A DNA stretch of 64,000 nucleotides from Collimonas antrihumi (lineage in GTDB: Bacteria; Pseudomonadota; Gammaproteobacteria; Burkholderiales; Burkholderiaceae_D), in assembly GCF_018304965.1 (NCBI RefSeq), contig NZ_JAGQED010000016.1, positions 1 to 64,000 on the forward strand, given 5' to 3'. The notes beneath the pieces were generated by a model. It did not search any database, had not been told where the DNA came from, and saw only the letters and a list, made by a program, of their open reading frames with translations. A program made the translations under genes and the position numbers. Positions within the stretch are counted from its first letter, which is position 1; each line of letters opens with the position of its first letter. This document shows positions 1-8,492 of this stretch, piece by piece.

Positions 1-751
1 TCAAGCCCATCACGTAACCAACCGATTGGGGACCGGGAAGATCGAAATCGATCAGGATCGGCTTTTGATGATGCGTAGCCACCTCCTTCAACCCGCCAAT
101 TTCCGTCGGCGTAAAACCAGCGGTCTCTCCTTGCAAATGGCGCCCAACGTCTTGCGCGCCTGGACAACGATGCCGTATGTGCAAATTGGGAAACTGTCCC
201 GCCATGGCCTTTTTCCACCAATCCAGGCAGTATCTGGCGCGATCAGGTGTCTGATGGAACGCCGCGTAGTAATTGGCAAGATCCGGATTCTTTTTATCCG
301 CGAAGGCCGTCACAACCCGCTGGAGCGCATCCCTGTTCGTATACCCCGGCAGGTTATTGGCCATCAACCCGAGACGCTTGCCTATGCCGGCCGGATACCA
401 GACCAATAACCGGACAGTAATTCCTTTGGCCGCAACCCGGGACAACAGATCGCCGTAGGTCAATCCGCGCGGCCACTTGCCGCCCTGCCGCTCGCCAATC
501 TCCATGCCAGGATCGAAACCCCAGCAAATCAGGTCAACGCTCTTTTGCGCAGCTTCAATGTCTTTGACGATCTTTGGAAATGCATTCGACCCACAGATGA
601 AAAATTCCAGATGATTATCGGCCGAGATCGGGTGATCGCCAGCGACGTTGCTATTCTCCAGCAGCCATTGCTTGCTGACGTTGGCTTCGCGGGACAATTC
701 ATCAATATGAAAGGTCCCGGTACGTAATAATTTATTGATGTCTGGCGGCAT
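1..751 (-). CDS. T6SS phospholipase D-type effector, N-terminal part (cut by window edge)
   Basis: The frame is open from an ATG at 751 to the left edge, 250 codons, with no stop. A good ribosome site (GAGGAAAG) precedes the ATG. The translation carries ICWGFDPGME near residue 90 and an HxKxxxxD phospholipase D motif (H228, K230, D235, in the context THHQKPILIDF). Proteins of this type (Tle5/PldA-like) hydrolyse phospholipids of target cells and normally carry two HKD motifs in 600 or more residues, so the second motif should lie outside the window. The gene follows vgrG by 43 bases on the same strand, the usual place for a VgrG-borne effector. Immunity genes would be expected further left. 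The PLD domain is certain from the motif; the T6SS role is inferred from context. Confidence 0.85.
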   Translation of the reverse strand, partial: MPPDINKLLRTGTFHIDELSREANVSKQWLLENSNVAGDHPISADNHLEFFICGSNAFPKIVKDIEAAQKSVDLICWGFDPGMEIGERQGGKWPRGLTYGDLLSRVAAKGITVRLLVWYPAGIGKRLGLMANNLPGYTNRDALQRVVTAFADKKNPDLANYYAAFHQTPDRARYCLDWWKKAMAGQFPNLHIRHRCPGAQDVGRHLQGETAGFTPTEIGGLKEVATHHQKPILIDFDLPGPQSVGYVMGL

Positions 752-794
752 AAGTCTGCTTTCCTCAAATGACTGACGGCAAATAGTGCTCTAC

Positions 795-3653
795 TCAGGA
801 GCTTGCTTTTTTCCGGACTTGCGATATCAACCCGCTCGTTTCGTCCCCCAAATCGCGGAGCCCTTGATTCGACAGTTGCTGTTGTTGTTCGCTGTTTTCT
901 TCATTAACCGGCAAGGTGATTTGACTTCCCTCGCTCAGCTTCACATCGTAGTGGCTGCTCCGAATGTGATCTTTGACGACAACGCGTCCCCATACATCGG
1001 TTATCCCGCGCTCAATCAGCACCCCATCGCGATACAGTTCGTACGGTTCTGGCGTACTGTGCTGCAGTCCGGCCAGGGTATTCAGGTTAAACACCATTTG
1101 CTCCGGCCCTCGCACTGGATCCGGCAATGTCGGTGTGGACAAATTCGCCGGCCCGGTCAGGTTTTTGCTGGCCGAGTGGACCGCCCAGTTACCATTTGTT
1201 CCTGTCTCAACGCCCTTGGCCTGCCAACTGGTATAGCTACCGCCGCCATTAATCAACACCTCTTCCTTGGCGGTGATCGTGATGCGACTGGCAGTGTGCG
1301 TGATGTTCAGTTTCGCCAGCACGTTGATGCTGTCCTTCAGGGCCTTGATATCGATATCACCGGCGGCGGCGATCAATTTCATGCCTGCGTTGTAGCAAAA
1401 CAACCGGATCCCGTTCTTGGCGCTGGCCATTAATCGCCGGCCGACCGAAAAACTCAAATGCTGACCGCTGGTCAGCGCAATATGTTCGCCGCTGGCCATG
1501 TGCGTCGATTGCGGCGTGCTTGTTTCGATGCCTGCCGGACTGGCAAGCACTAGATGTGGCTCTGCCAGCTCCGGGAAACCGGTTTCCCCGCTGCCGTCGC
1601 CCTTTCCTTTGATCGCATCGTTCTGCGCCTTGATTACCTTGACAACATCGTTCTGGTCGCCGTCCGGCTCCTGCGCCTGATTCTGTTGCGCCAGACTGGC
1701 GAGACTTTCATGCTGATCGCTCGCCTGCGTCAACCGTTGCACTGTCTCGTCCATGTCCAAGATAGGGTTCCGGGCCTTGTCGCGGGCTTCGGTGGAAATC
1801 AACATTCCTTTGCCCGAACGGATGCTACCGTGGCCATCTGAGCGCAATTCGAAGCCTTGACCGCGTTCGTCCTTGCGACCCTGGTTATCTTCGATACGGG
1901 TGATATATCCCAAACTCAATTGGCTATGCTGATGATCAGACTTAAGCTGGGCCTGAATCTTCGCTTCAGTATCGTCAAAGATCAGGTGATTACTGCGTCC
2001 ACCCGCAGCATTACCTCCATCCGGCGTCGCCTCTCTGCTACGAATTCCTGACAAAGCCTGTTGACTGGGCAACTGCCACGGCGACAAATTATTCTGGTTA
2101 TGCACGCTTGAGCTGCATACCGGCAAATCCGGATTACCGCTGACGAAGGCGATCAAAACCTCTTGACCCACGCGGGGTATGAAAACACTACCCAGCTGAT
2201 TTCCCGCCCAAGGAGTGGCAACCCGCACCCAGCAAGAGCTGTTCTGGTTGCGTTTTCCGATGCGATCCCACGGGAACTGGATTTTGATGCGACCGTATTT
2301 ATCGGTCCAAATATCGGGGTTGGCCTTGTCGCGGATACCGGTGTTGTCGTCGGTATTGTCCGGCCCCACCACCAAGGCATATTCCAGGCCAGCCATTTTA
2401 GGTACCGGTGTCACATATGCCGGGCGGTATTGCCCACCACGCAGCGGTTGAACCATGAAATCCACATCGACGCGGTAGTTTTGGCCAACGCCTGGAGTTT
2501 GCGTTTCCTGAGCAATTTCTTCTATCGCAAGAGTGGCCCCGAGAATCAAATAATCGACATTTGCCGCTTCTTGCGGGTACCCGATGAGAGTAAATATGTG
2601 ACCGGTAACCATGCCACGCAACGCACCTTTGCCGTGGGCGCGATGGCCGTGACATCGTATTTCCTCCATTCTGATGCGCGCTAAAAACTGACCTTCTGTC
2701 TTGGCGTCGTTGCTATTGCCGGTGCCAGCGTTGGGTTGCGAGAAGTGGGCGGCAGCACTGCTGGCATGGTGCCATTCATAGATCTCGCCATCGTTTAAGG
2801 CTGTGGCTCTCGGGTCGCTAACGCTGCTGCGCAGATCTGCGCGTGGACTCGTATACTGATAATCGGTGGTGCTGTAGCTGCCGGAGGTCAGTTTCTGGAC
2901 CGGTGAAAAAGTGTGGATGAACTCTTCATCGATCTTGCTCTGGGTGGAGTGAAAACGCACATTCTGATAGGCCGCGCTGGGATTGGCCCGGTACGCAGCC
3001 ATGCTGTCGGAGATGACCATCCGATGTTTATTTTCGCTGTGTTCGAAGTGAAACGCTATGCCCCATGTCTGTAAAAGCCTGGAGATAAACGCATAATCCG
3101 TTTCGTTTATCTGCGTGATCGTATCTCTGGGTGGATAATCGTCTATGAGACGCTTTTCCAGCGGATAGCCGTAATCTTTCAACACCGTATCGATCACATC
3201 GATCACTGTCATGTTTTGAAATACCCGGCAATCGCTGATCCGGTTGGCCATATCGAGCCATGGCCGCAACGTCAGTTCAAAATAGACATGCCGGTTTTCC
3301 GAGCGCAACCGCTGGACGGCACTGACAATGCCGCTTATTTCCCTGTAACCGGCACCAATGTTACCCATCCCGGACAGGCCTGGTTGGCCGGCGACAAATC
3401 TGCCACTGCCTTCCAGTTGTATCGATACCGTGGCTTCTTTTCCAAGAAAATCTGCATCCGCCATCTCATTGGCCGGATGGAAAAACAATGCATCGGACTT
3501 GATCGTGACTTTGTATTCAAATAAGGAATCCAGACGCTCATGTCCGGCGATCCTGGTGGCGACAAAGGCTGGTGCGCCGCCCATTTCGGGTATTGCTGGC
3601 CCGTTGATTCCGAGAGTTCTGCTGTGGCTAAATTTGTCGGTTACTGTTGTCAT
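795..3653 (-). CDS. vgrG: VgrG spike protein with DUF2345 and C-terminal transthyretin-like extension
   Basis: 952 residues. The order is an N-terminal phage gpD-like/Vgr region (1-400), a gp5 OB-fold region (about 430-540, with KYGRIKIQFPWDRIGKRN), a DUF2345 beta-helix region (about 640-800), and an end with the look of a transthyretin-like domain (about 850-910, PEPYELYRDGVLIERGITD). VgrG trimers tip the Hcp tube and carry effectors. In enteroaggregative E. coli a TTR-like extension of VgrG docks the lipase Tle1, so this tail is a plausible adaptor for the phospholipase D encoded immediately downstream. The ribosome site is weak (GAGA). The gene lies 149 bases after the zinc-ribbon gene, so it may share the operon or have its own promoter. 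Confidence 0.96.
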   Translation of the reverse strand: MTTVTDKFSHSRTLGINGPAIPEMGGAPAFVATRIAGHERLDSLFEYKVTIKSDALFFHPANEMADADFLGKEATVSIQLEGSGRFVAGQPGLSGMGNIGAGYREISGIVSAVQRLRSENRHVYFELTLRPWLDMANRISDCRVFQNMTVIDVIDTVLKDYGYPLEKRLIDDYPPRDTITQINETDYAFISRLLQTWGIAFHFEHSENKHRMVISDSMAAYRANPSAAYQNVRFHSTQSKIDEEFIHTFSPVQKLTSGSYSTTDYQYTSPRADLRSSVSDPRATALNDGEIYEWHHASSAAAHFSQPNAGTGNSNDAKTEGQFLARIRMEEIRCHGHRAHGKGALRGMVTGHIFTLIGYPQEAANVDYLILGATLAIEEIAQETQTPGVGQNYRVDVDFMVQPLRGGQYRPAYVTPVPKMAGLEYALVVGPDNTDDNTGIRDKANPDIWTDKYGRIKIQFPWDRIGKRNQNSSCWVRVATPWAGNQLGSVFIPRVGQEVLIAFVSGNPDLPVCSSSVHNQNNLSPWQLPSQQALSGIRSREATPDGGNAAGGRSNHLIFDDTEAKIQAQLKSDHQHSQLSLGYITRIEDNQGRKDERGQGFELRSDGHGSIRSGKGMLISTEARDKARNPILDMDETVQRLTQASDQHESLASLAQQNQAQEPDGDQNDVVKVIKAQNDAIKGKGDGSGETGFPELAEPHLVLASPAGIETSTPQSTHMASGEHIALTSGQHLSFSVGRRLMASAKNGIRLFCYNAGMKLIAAAGDIDIKALKDSINVLAKLNITHTASRITITAKEEVLINGGGSYTSWQAKGVETGTNGNWAVHSASKNLTGPANLSTPTLPDPVRGPEQMVFNLNTLAGLQHSTPEPYELYRDGVLIERGITDVWGRVVVKDHIRSSHYDVKLSEGSQITLPVNEENSEQQQQLSNQGLRDLGDETSGLISQVRKKASS

Positions 3654-3802
3654 TTTTTTCTCTCATACTTCAATGTTGAGCGTCTTTGCATCTAGTCTCA
3701 TCCTTAGATGAGAATTGTCGTATTTACAACAAACCACATATTTCAAAACCTGGCACAGGGCATGCGCATCCGTTGCCTCATCAATACCGCACGTTTTGTC
3801 TG

Positions 3803-4741
3803 TTAACTGTCTGTTGCCATTGACTTCTCTTGTTTGGCAGACGACGCCATGTCGCACGAATGATGGAATGACGCCAGATATTTGCGCGCGCCCTTAAAAC
3901 CACTTCTTTCAATAGTCGTGCATTGCCGACACCATGTCCCTTTTTTAACATTGGAGGCGGTAGCCTGCCATGAATGTCCGCGGTGACAGAGCCAGGTTAA
4001 TTTATGAGCAACGCTGAGGAAATGCGTCGAGAGCAGTTCACCCCCGCGATCCTTTGCCAGTTGAGTAAGCCGAGCGAATTGCTCCTCTTTTGTGTATCGA
4101 CCGACGCATGTCGGACACCAGGTCCCGTTGATTTTTATGCTACTGGGGTTCGCTTCCCAGAAATGCCCTTGCTCGCACGACCACAACAGCGGCGTCACAG
4201 CATTTACATAGATTGGCGATAAAAGTTGACCGCCACGTTCCTTTGCCAGCTTTGCGAGTAGCGCATGATGCTCCTCCGCCGGCATTAACCCGCGACATCT
4301 CGGACACCATTTCCCGTTCAGAATATTGCATGGCGTCGCTAACCAGGCCAGGCCTTCGGCGCACTGCCATTGCAGATGGGTCTGCACATTCACGTATGTT
4401 GACGACAGACACTGCCCACCGCGTTTCTCGGCCGCAGCTTGCATGTCTTCCATGGTATTACGCCTCGGTTGCGGGGCACAGATGAGACACCATGTGCCGC
4501 GTAACAAGTGCGAGATACCGCACTCCCACTCGTGACCGTGCTTGCAGCGCAGCCGACATTTCTGCAAGGTGCCGTCAAAGGTGGTGGCCATGCATACCCC
4601 ACCGCGTAGCTTGGCGATAGCTCGAATCAAGCGCACCCCGTTTTTTTGCCGTTGCTCAACCGACGCTGTTCGAATCGGATACCTGGCACGCAAATCCGCG
4701 ATGTTTTTGGCCAGTTCGGCTGGCAATTTTCGCGTTGACAT
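3803..4741 (-). CDS. Protein of four tandem zinc-ribbon repeats inside the T6SS operon
   Basis: 312 residues, no signal peptide. Four units spaced about 62 residues share the pattern GG..L/C.S....W.C..GH.W.A.....GTWC..C. The putative zinc ligands are C66/H70/C85/C88, C127/-/C146/C149, C189/H193/C209/C212 and C252/H256/C271/C274. The second unit has Leu where the others have His. The pattern resembles the probable zinc-ribbon family DUF4379. The start is fixed by a strong Shine-Dalgarno (GGGGGAAA) that directly follows the tssK stop, leaving only 9 bases between the genes. The gene is therefore embedded between tssK and vgrG. It is not a standard Tss component. It could be a DNA-binding protein, an effector, or a passenger gene; the sequence does not decide. 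Confidence 0.85.
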   Translation of the reverse strand: MSTRKLPAELAKNIADLRARYPIRTASVEQRQKNGVRLIRAIAKLRGGVCMATTFDGTLQKCRLRCKHGHEWECGISHLLRGTWCLICAPQPRRNTMEDMQAAAEKRGGQCLSSTYVNVQTHLQWQCAEGLAWLATPCNILNGKWCPRCRGLMPAEEHHALLAKLAKERGGQLLSPIYVNAVTPLLWSCEQGHFWEANPSSIKINGTWCPTCVGRYTKEEQFARLTQLAKDRGGELLSTHFLSVAHKLTWLCHRGHSWQATASNVKKGTWCRQCTTIERSGFKGARKYLASFHHSCDMASSAKQEKSMATDS

Positions 4742-4750
4742 GGTTTCCCC

Positions 4751-6100
4751 CTATTTTTCCCGTACACCCCAAAGCTCCAGCCGCAACCCGGGAAAATCCT
4801 CTGCGAGATGCATAGCTAACCCGCCGTGTTTAAGAATGTGTTCCCACATAGGTCCGATATTGCCAAGTTCGTAGTACACGAAGCCAGCATTGAACGGAAT
4901 CTGCCGCGGCGGCACCGGCAATGCCGACAAGTTAATGCCAGGCAAGTGCGCACGAATCATTTCAGGTAAATGATCGGATGGTCCGATCTTGCTTTGTGCT
5001 GCGAATTGATTGACCAGCAGATCCGGCGGCATTTGCGCAGCGACCGCGAGCACGACGTTGCCGAAGCTTTGCAGCGTGGCAGGGTCGATCGACGCCTGAT
5101 ACATGCCGTGCGGACGTACTTCGAAATCGATTCGTTGTGCGCTGCGTACCAGCACCTCGTTCAACATCGCGTGCACATCGTCGGTCAGCTCCTTGAAGGT
5201 GACATATGGATTGATGTGCTGGTAAACCGGCCACTTCTTGGGACGGCGCGTGGCCGTACGAACGAAGGTGGATAATTCGCCACCGAAGCTACATAACAAT
5301 GTGTAGAGGGTTTCCGGCGATGTTTCCTGCACCGTGAGCAAATGATTGAGCAAAGGCTCATAGCGATTCAGAATTTGCAGCAACAGATAGTCGGAGACTT
5401 CCGCAGCGTCTGACGCCTTGCCGTCGGCGCCGGTCAAACGCGATGCCAGGGTATTGCCACGCAGATATGTGAGGCCGCTGATTTTGGTGACCCAACTCGC
5501 CAGCAAAGGATTGGCGCCGATGCCGGTGACTGGCGGAATCAGATTGAAATCCAGTTCGGCGCTGCCGTCCGAATGCAAGGCGGTTACCTTGGAGATCGGC
5601 AGGCCTATCCAGGCATCGGTCAATTCTTTAGCCGGTAGCAAGCGCAGGCGCAGTTGCGCCAGTTGTACCACCTTGGGACCTTGTCCGATGGAGTTGGCAT
5701 CGCGCAGCTCTGCGTCTATCGCGGCATAACGGGCCAGCGATCCCGCGCCGCCATCGTCGAAGGTGGTTTCCTCCGCATTCGGTGTACGAATCGGAACGGC
5801 CAGATAAATCAGCTGATCGATATGCTCGGGCAAAATCGTCAAAGGCGGTGGCGGCGGCGTCTGCGCCGGCATTTGAAACGGCGTGCCGTCAGTAAATACA
5901 CCTGCGGCGCTGGCGACGACAAGCTTGCCAAGCGACAGCGAACCGATATCGATCGCATAACGATGAAACCCCCAATAAAACGGGGTCGACGACGCGGCAC
6001 GCTGGTGCGCGTAATTTTCCAGATAGCGCTCCTGCTGTTGGAATAGTTGGGGCCTTAGAAATAAACCTTCGGTCCAGATGACTTTGTTGTGCCAGCTCAT
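4751..6100 (-). CDS. tssK: T6SS baseplate subunit TssK
   Basis: 449 residues, the usual TssK length. It opens with the family signature W..KV.WTEGLFLRPQLFQQQERY and ends with the receptor-like C-terminal domain (Y.L...GPMWEHILKHGGLAMHLAEDFP). TssK trimers link the baseplate wedges (TssEFG) to the membrane complex through TssL/TssM. The gene starts 14 bases after tssJ and ends 9 bases before the zinc-ribbon gene, so all three appear co-transcribed. No strong ribosome site precedes the ATG; translation may be coupled to tssJ. TssEFG genes are not in this window. Confidence 0.97.
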   Translation of the reverse strand: MSWHNKVIWTEGLFLRPQLFQQQERYLENYAHQRAASSTPFYWGFHRYAIDIGSLSLGKLVVASAAGVFTDGTPFQMPAQTPPPPPLTILPEHIDQLIYLAVPIRTPNAEETTFDDGGAGSLARYAAIDAELRDANSIGQGPKVVQLAQLRLRLLPAKELTDAWIGLPISKVTALHSDGSAELDFNLIPPVTGIGANPLLASWVTKISGLTYLRGNTLASRLTGADGKASDAAEVSDYLLLQILNRYEPLLNHLLTVQETSPETLYTLLCSFGGELSTFVRTATRRPKKWPVYQHINPYVTFKELTDDVHAMLNEVLVRSAQRIDFEVRPHGMYQASIDPATLQSFGNVVLAVAAQMPPDLLVNQFAAQSKIGPSDHLPEMIRAHLPGINLSALPVPPRQIPFNAGFVYYELGNIGPMWEHILKHGGLAMHLAEDFPGLRLELWGVREK

Positions 6101-6114
6101 GGAATACGCGCTTT

Positions 6115-6639
6115 CTACTTGGTATCGGTGATATTGATGTCTTTGGTCCGCAGCTCTATGTCCAGCGTGGTCTTGAGCGAAGGCAGTAAGCTGCGATACC
6201 AGGCTGCCTCCGGTGCCTCAGGCAACTTGTATATCTCGCGCCAGGTTGCGTTGGGCAGGTCTCTATAGCCTGCCAGCACGCCAATCGCTGTGGTGTCGGC
6301 GTATGATTTTCGGCGGATAGCTTTGCTCTCTCCCGGCCTCAGGATGAATTCGTCCTTGAATAGCATGTCCGCCCCCAAGGTGGCTTTATCGGCATTTTGC
6401 AGAGAAAGAAAATCTGCTTGCCTGAAAATTTCATCCGATTTCAATTCATAAATACGGACCATGATGGGCGCGGCTTGACCGTGATCGTTTGGATTGACGG
6501 TCTCGGCGGCGTGAATCGTGATGCCGAGCTTGGTCGGTTCTTTGACGATTTGCGCGTGAGCGGTTGTTATCGCCGCGAATATCGCACACAACGATGCGGC
6601 AAGACGCCAGCGGCTGAAATGTGTTCGGAGAAATTTCAT
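6115..6639 (-). CDS. tssJ: T6SS TssJ-like protein lacking the lipoprotein cysteine
   Basis: 174 residues. After a signal peptide (FAAITTAHA, predicted cleavage before Q30) comes a domain with the TssJ transthyretin-like pattern (APIMVRIYELKS...F..AD). TssJ normally anchors the TssM/TssL complex to the inner face of the outer membrane through an N-terminal lipidated cysteine. Here no cysteine follows the signal peptide. The only nearby one, C18, is inside the hydrophobic core and has Leu at position -1, which does not fit a lipobox. The protein is therefore probably a soluble periplasmic form. It stands between hcp and tssK, a normal TssJ position. Family assignment is by sequence pattern and context. 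Confidence 0.85.
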   Translation of the reverse strand: MKFLRTHFSRWRLAASLCAIFAAITTAHAQIVKEPTKLGITIHAAETVNPNDHGQAAPIMVRIYELKSDEIFRQADFLSLQNADKATLGADMLFKDEFILRPGESKAIRRKSYADTTAIGVLAGYRDLPNATWREIYKLPEAPEAAWYRSLLPSLKTTLDIELRTKDINITDTK

Positions 6640-6698
6640 GGAGTTATCTGGTCATTGTCAAAACACGGCGAAACGGAAGCCTTCAAACAAATGTTTGA

Positions 6699-6728
6699 GG
6701 TTGAGCACGCATACATGCCTGCTCAACC
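6699..6728 (-). terminator. Hairpin after hcp
   Basis: Perfect 9-base inverted repeat GGTTGAGCA/TGCTCAACC with a 12-base loop, 28 bases past the hcp stop on the minus strand. No U-tract follows. It is likely a partial terminator or a 3' stabiliser that lets hcp be expressed above tssJ/tssK. Confidence 0.5.
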
Positions 6729-6755
6729 CCGAACGAGGTACTACACGATTAACAA

Positions 6756-7238
6756 TTACGCTTCTTTGTTAGCTTTGATGTCGTAACCGGCAGTTACTGC
6801 GCCGCCGCTGCCACCTTGCGCGTTTTGCACCATGTACTCTTGCTTTACTTTGGCGAATGACAGGGCCACCTGCTCGGTAACTCGTTCGTCGCCACTGCTG
6901 CCGGAAGGCTGCACCATCGTCACAATGACATCGCTCATGGTCAGCTTCAGATACTCCAACGGATTACCGCCAGCCTTGCGCACCACGAGAATCGCCGTGT
7001 CGATGTGCTTGCCGCTCAGGCAATATTTCATCAGGTTAGGGCTGGAACGATCAACGAAGTGTTCGAATTCAAGATCTTCCACCGTTGCTTTACCGGCGCC
7101 GCCGCCACTGCCGGAATGCATGTTGGCGTCTTGCCTTATTTTCCAACTCCAATTGTTTACTTCAATTTCGTTCTTGTGTTTGTCGTCACCTGATTCACCA
7201 TCGATGCCTGCGATTTTTATAAAGATATCTTGTGCCAT
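6756..7238 (-). CDS. hcp: Hcp tube protein (TssD)
   Basis: 160 residues, typical for the Hcp1 family. The N-terminus MAQDIFIKIAGIDGES and the segment VEDLEFEHFVDRSSPNLMKYC are family hallmarks. Hcp hexameric rings stack into the tube expelled by sheath contraction, and the ring lumen carries small effectors. The ATG has a clear ribosome site (AAGGAA). It lies downstream of the amidase/immunity pair, with 110 bases between, and upstream of tssJ. An inverted repeat after the stop suggests differential expression. Confidence 0.97.
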   Translation of the reverse strand: MAQDIFIKIAGIDGESGDDKHKNEIEVNNWSWKIRQDANMHSGSGGGAGKATVEDLEFEHFVDRSSPNLMKYCLSGKHIDTAILVVRKAGGNPLEYLKLTMSDVIVTMVQPSGSSGDERVTEQVALSFAKVKQEYMVQNAQGGSGGAVTAGYDIKANKEA

Positions 7239-7348
7239 GAAAATTCCTTTTTATGATTAAAAGTACTGCCAGAAATGACATTGAAACCTGATGACTTCAT
7301 GTTTCGATTGCCGGTTAAAAATCTTGGATTATTGAGCTTGCTTCTGTT

Positions 7349-7822
7349 TCATTTTTCCTGGTATGGCCAAGTGACGCCGTCCCACATGAACGGCTTGAAT
7401 TTGCAGCGCGGGCAAAACAGAATGATTGACTCATCCTTGTCATCAAATCCAAGCGAGCCAGCTTGATATTGATCTACACTCCAATAGGCAAGACGCCCAT
7501 CGCTAAACACGATTTCGCCGCCAGCAAAACAAGGTGACCAATTTAATTTGTAATGCGCGTCGTTGGCAGTAGTTGTTTTCGCCAGCTGAAAAAACCGCAG
7601 CACTTGTTTTTCGTTCACGCGGAAATTTTCACAACTGACCGTTGGATCAGTTTCTGCCAGCGCCTTTACTGCGTTTCTAGTGATCGTTATTTTTTCAATC
7701 TTTGGCAATTTGAATGGGCACAGCGACGGCTCATACTCCCCTCCTGTGGTACAACGCTCAGCGCTGAAGGCAGCACCTGCAACGCCCAGCAGAATAATGC
7801 CCATTAATAAACGTCTTACCAT
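7349..7822 (-). CDS. Periplasmic cysteine-containing protein, candidate immunity to the adjacent amidase
   Basis: 157 residues with a Sec signal peptide (LLMGIILLGVAGAAFSA, cleavage near residue 21). The mature part holds several cysteines (C24, C35, one in VSCENF, one in SPCFAGG and the pair in FCPRC) that could form disulfides. The ATG overlaps the end of the amidase gene by 7 bases (ATGGTAA), so the two are translationally coupled, as toxin-immunity pairs often are. A periplasmic location is where protection against a peptidoglycan amidase is needed. I do not recognise the family; the immunity role is inferred from position, signal peptide and coupling. Confidence 0.7.
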   Translation of the reverse strand: MVRRLLMGIILLGVAGAAFSAERCTTGGEYEPSLCPFKLPKIEKITITRNAVKALAETDPTVSCENFRVNEKQVLRFFQLAKTTTANDAHYKLNWSPCFAGGEIVFSDGRLAYWSVDQYQAGSLGFDDKDESIILFCPRCKFKPFMWDGVTWPYQEK

Positions 7823-8421
7823 TTCGCTGTCCTTGCCTCTGTTTCGTGCTTTCTAGACACATCTGGATGTCTAAATATTTCGCGCATAGAAATTTTTAAC
7901 GTCAATGTCAATTCAGATACGAGCCATGCTAAGGACGAATTTTGCTCATTAGAGATCGCTTCATAAACTTTCATTTTGTCGGGAATATTATTTCCCCGAG
8001 GAAGAGCTTCTCCAACTATCTCGATACCAACGCTATCTCGATTCGATGGAAATCTTTCCGGGACTTTTTTCTTAATTTCGCGCCTTCCCTCCGCTGTTGG
8101 ATTGTGCGTCTGCAATAATTTTATTTCTGTAGGAGTGCAACGCTTCTCCAAAACACAACGCGCTTTTAACGGGCCAACATGGTATGTTTGTTTTTTTAAC
8201 GATGCAGTCTGATAAATTGTTCCGTCTTTATCAATCAGAAAATGTGCGCCATTGGCAGCCGGATTTTTATAGCTATTGAAAGTTGATTGTGCGGTAGGTC
8301 CTCCTGTCTGGTGAACAATAATCCCGTGAATAGCGTGCATATCTCTTTGCTCAATGCCCCGACTCCGCGCACGTTTAATCCGCGGATTCAGCACCATACC
8401 TTCGCCATCAATCGACAACAT
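7816..8421 (-). CDS. T6SS-associated N-acetylmuramoyl-L-alanine amidase (Amidase_2 fold), probable effector
   Basis: 201 residues, no signal peptide. Amidase_2/PGRP-type features: GIIVHQTGG with zinc-ligand candidate H37, NGAHFLIDKDGTIYQ with H60, QTYHVG with H81, VGIEIVG with E134, and H185 in EIFRHPDVSRK near the end. Such enzymes cut the amide between N-acetylmuramic acid and L-Ala. Without a signal peptide it must be delivered by another route, and its place between tssC and hcp fits T6SS delivery, probably through Hcp. The C-terminal motif is RHPDVSRKHETEA rather than the more common HxDxxxxRKxDPG. The following gene is the likely immunity protein. Confidence 0.88.
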   Translation of the reverse strand: MLSIDGEGMVLNPRIKRARSRGIEQRDMHAIHGIIVHQTGGPTAQSTFNSYKNPAANGAHFLIDKDGTIYQTASLKKQTYHVGPLKARCVLEKRCTPTEIKLLQTHNPTAEGRREIKKKVPERFPSNRDSVGIEIVGEALPRGNNIPDKMKVYEAISNEQNSSLAWLVSELTLTLKISMREIFRHPDVSRKHETEARTAKW

Positions 8422-8451
8422 GAATTGCCTCTTTCGAAATATTTTTGAAAT

Positions 8452-8480
8452 CGGAGAGAAGCCATTTCGACTTCTCTCCG
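8452..8480 (-). terminator. Intra-operon hairpin between tssC and the amidase gene
   Basis: Perfect 10-base inverted repeat CGGAGAGAAG/CTTCTCTCCG with a 9-base loop, 12 bases past the tssC stop. There is no run of U after it, so it is probably a leaky terminator or processing/stability element that keeps sheath mRNA abundant relative to the toxin. Confidence 0.5.
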
Positions 8481-8492
8481 GGCATCTCTCTG

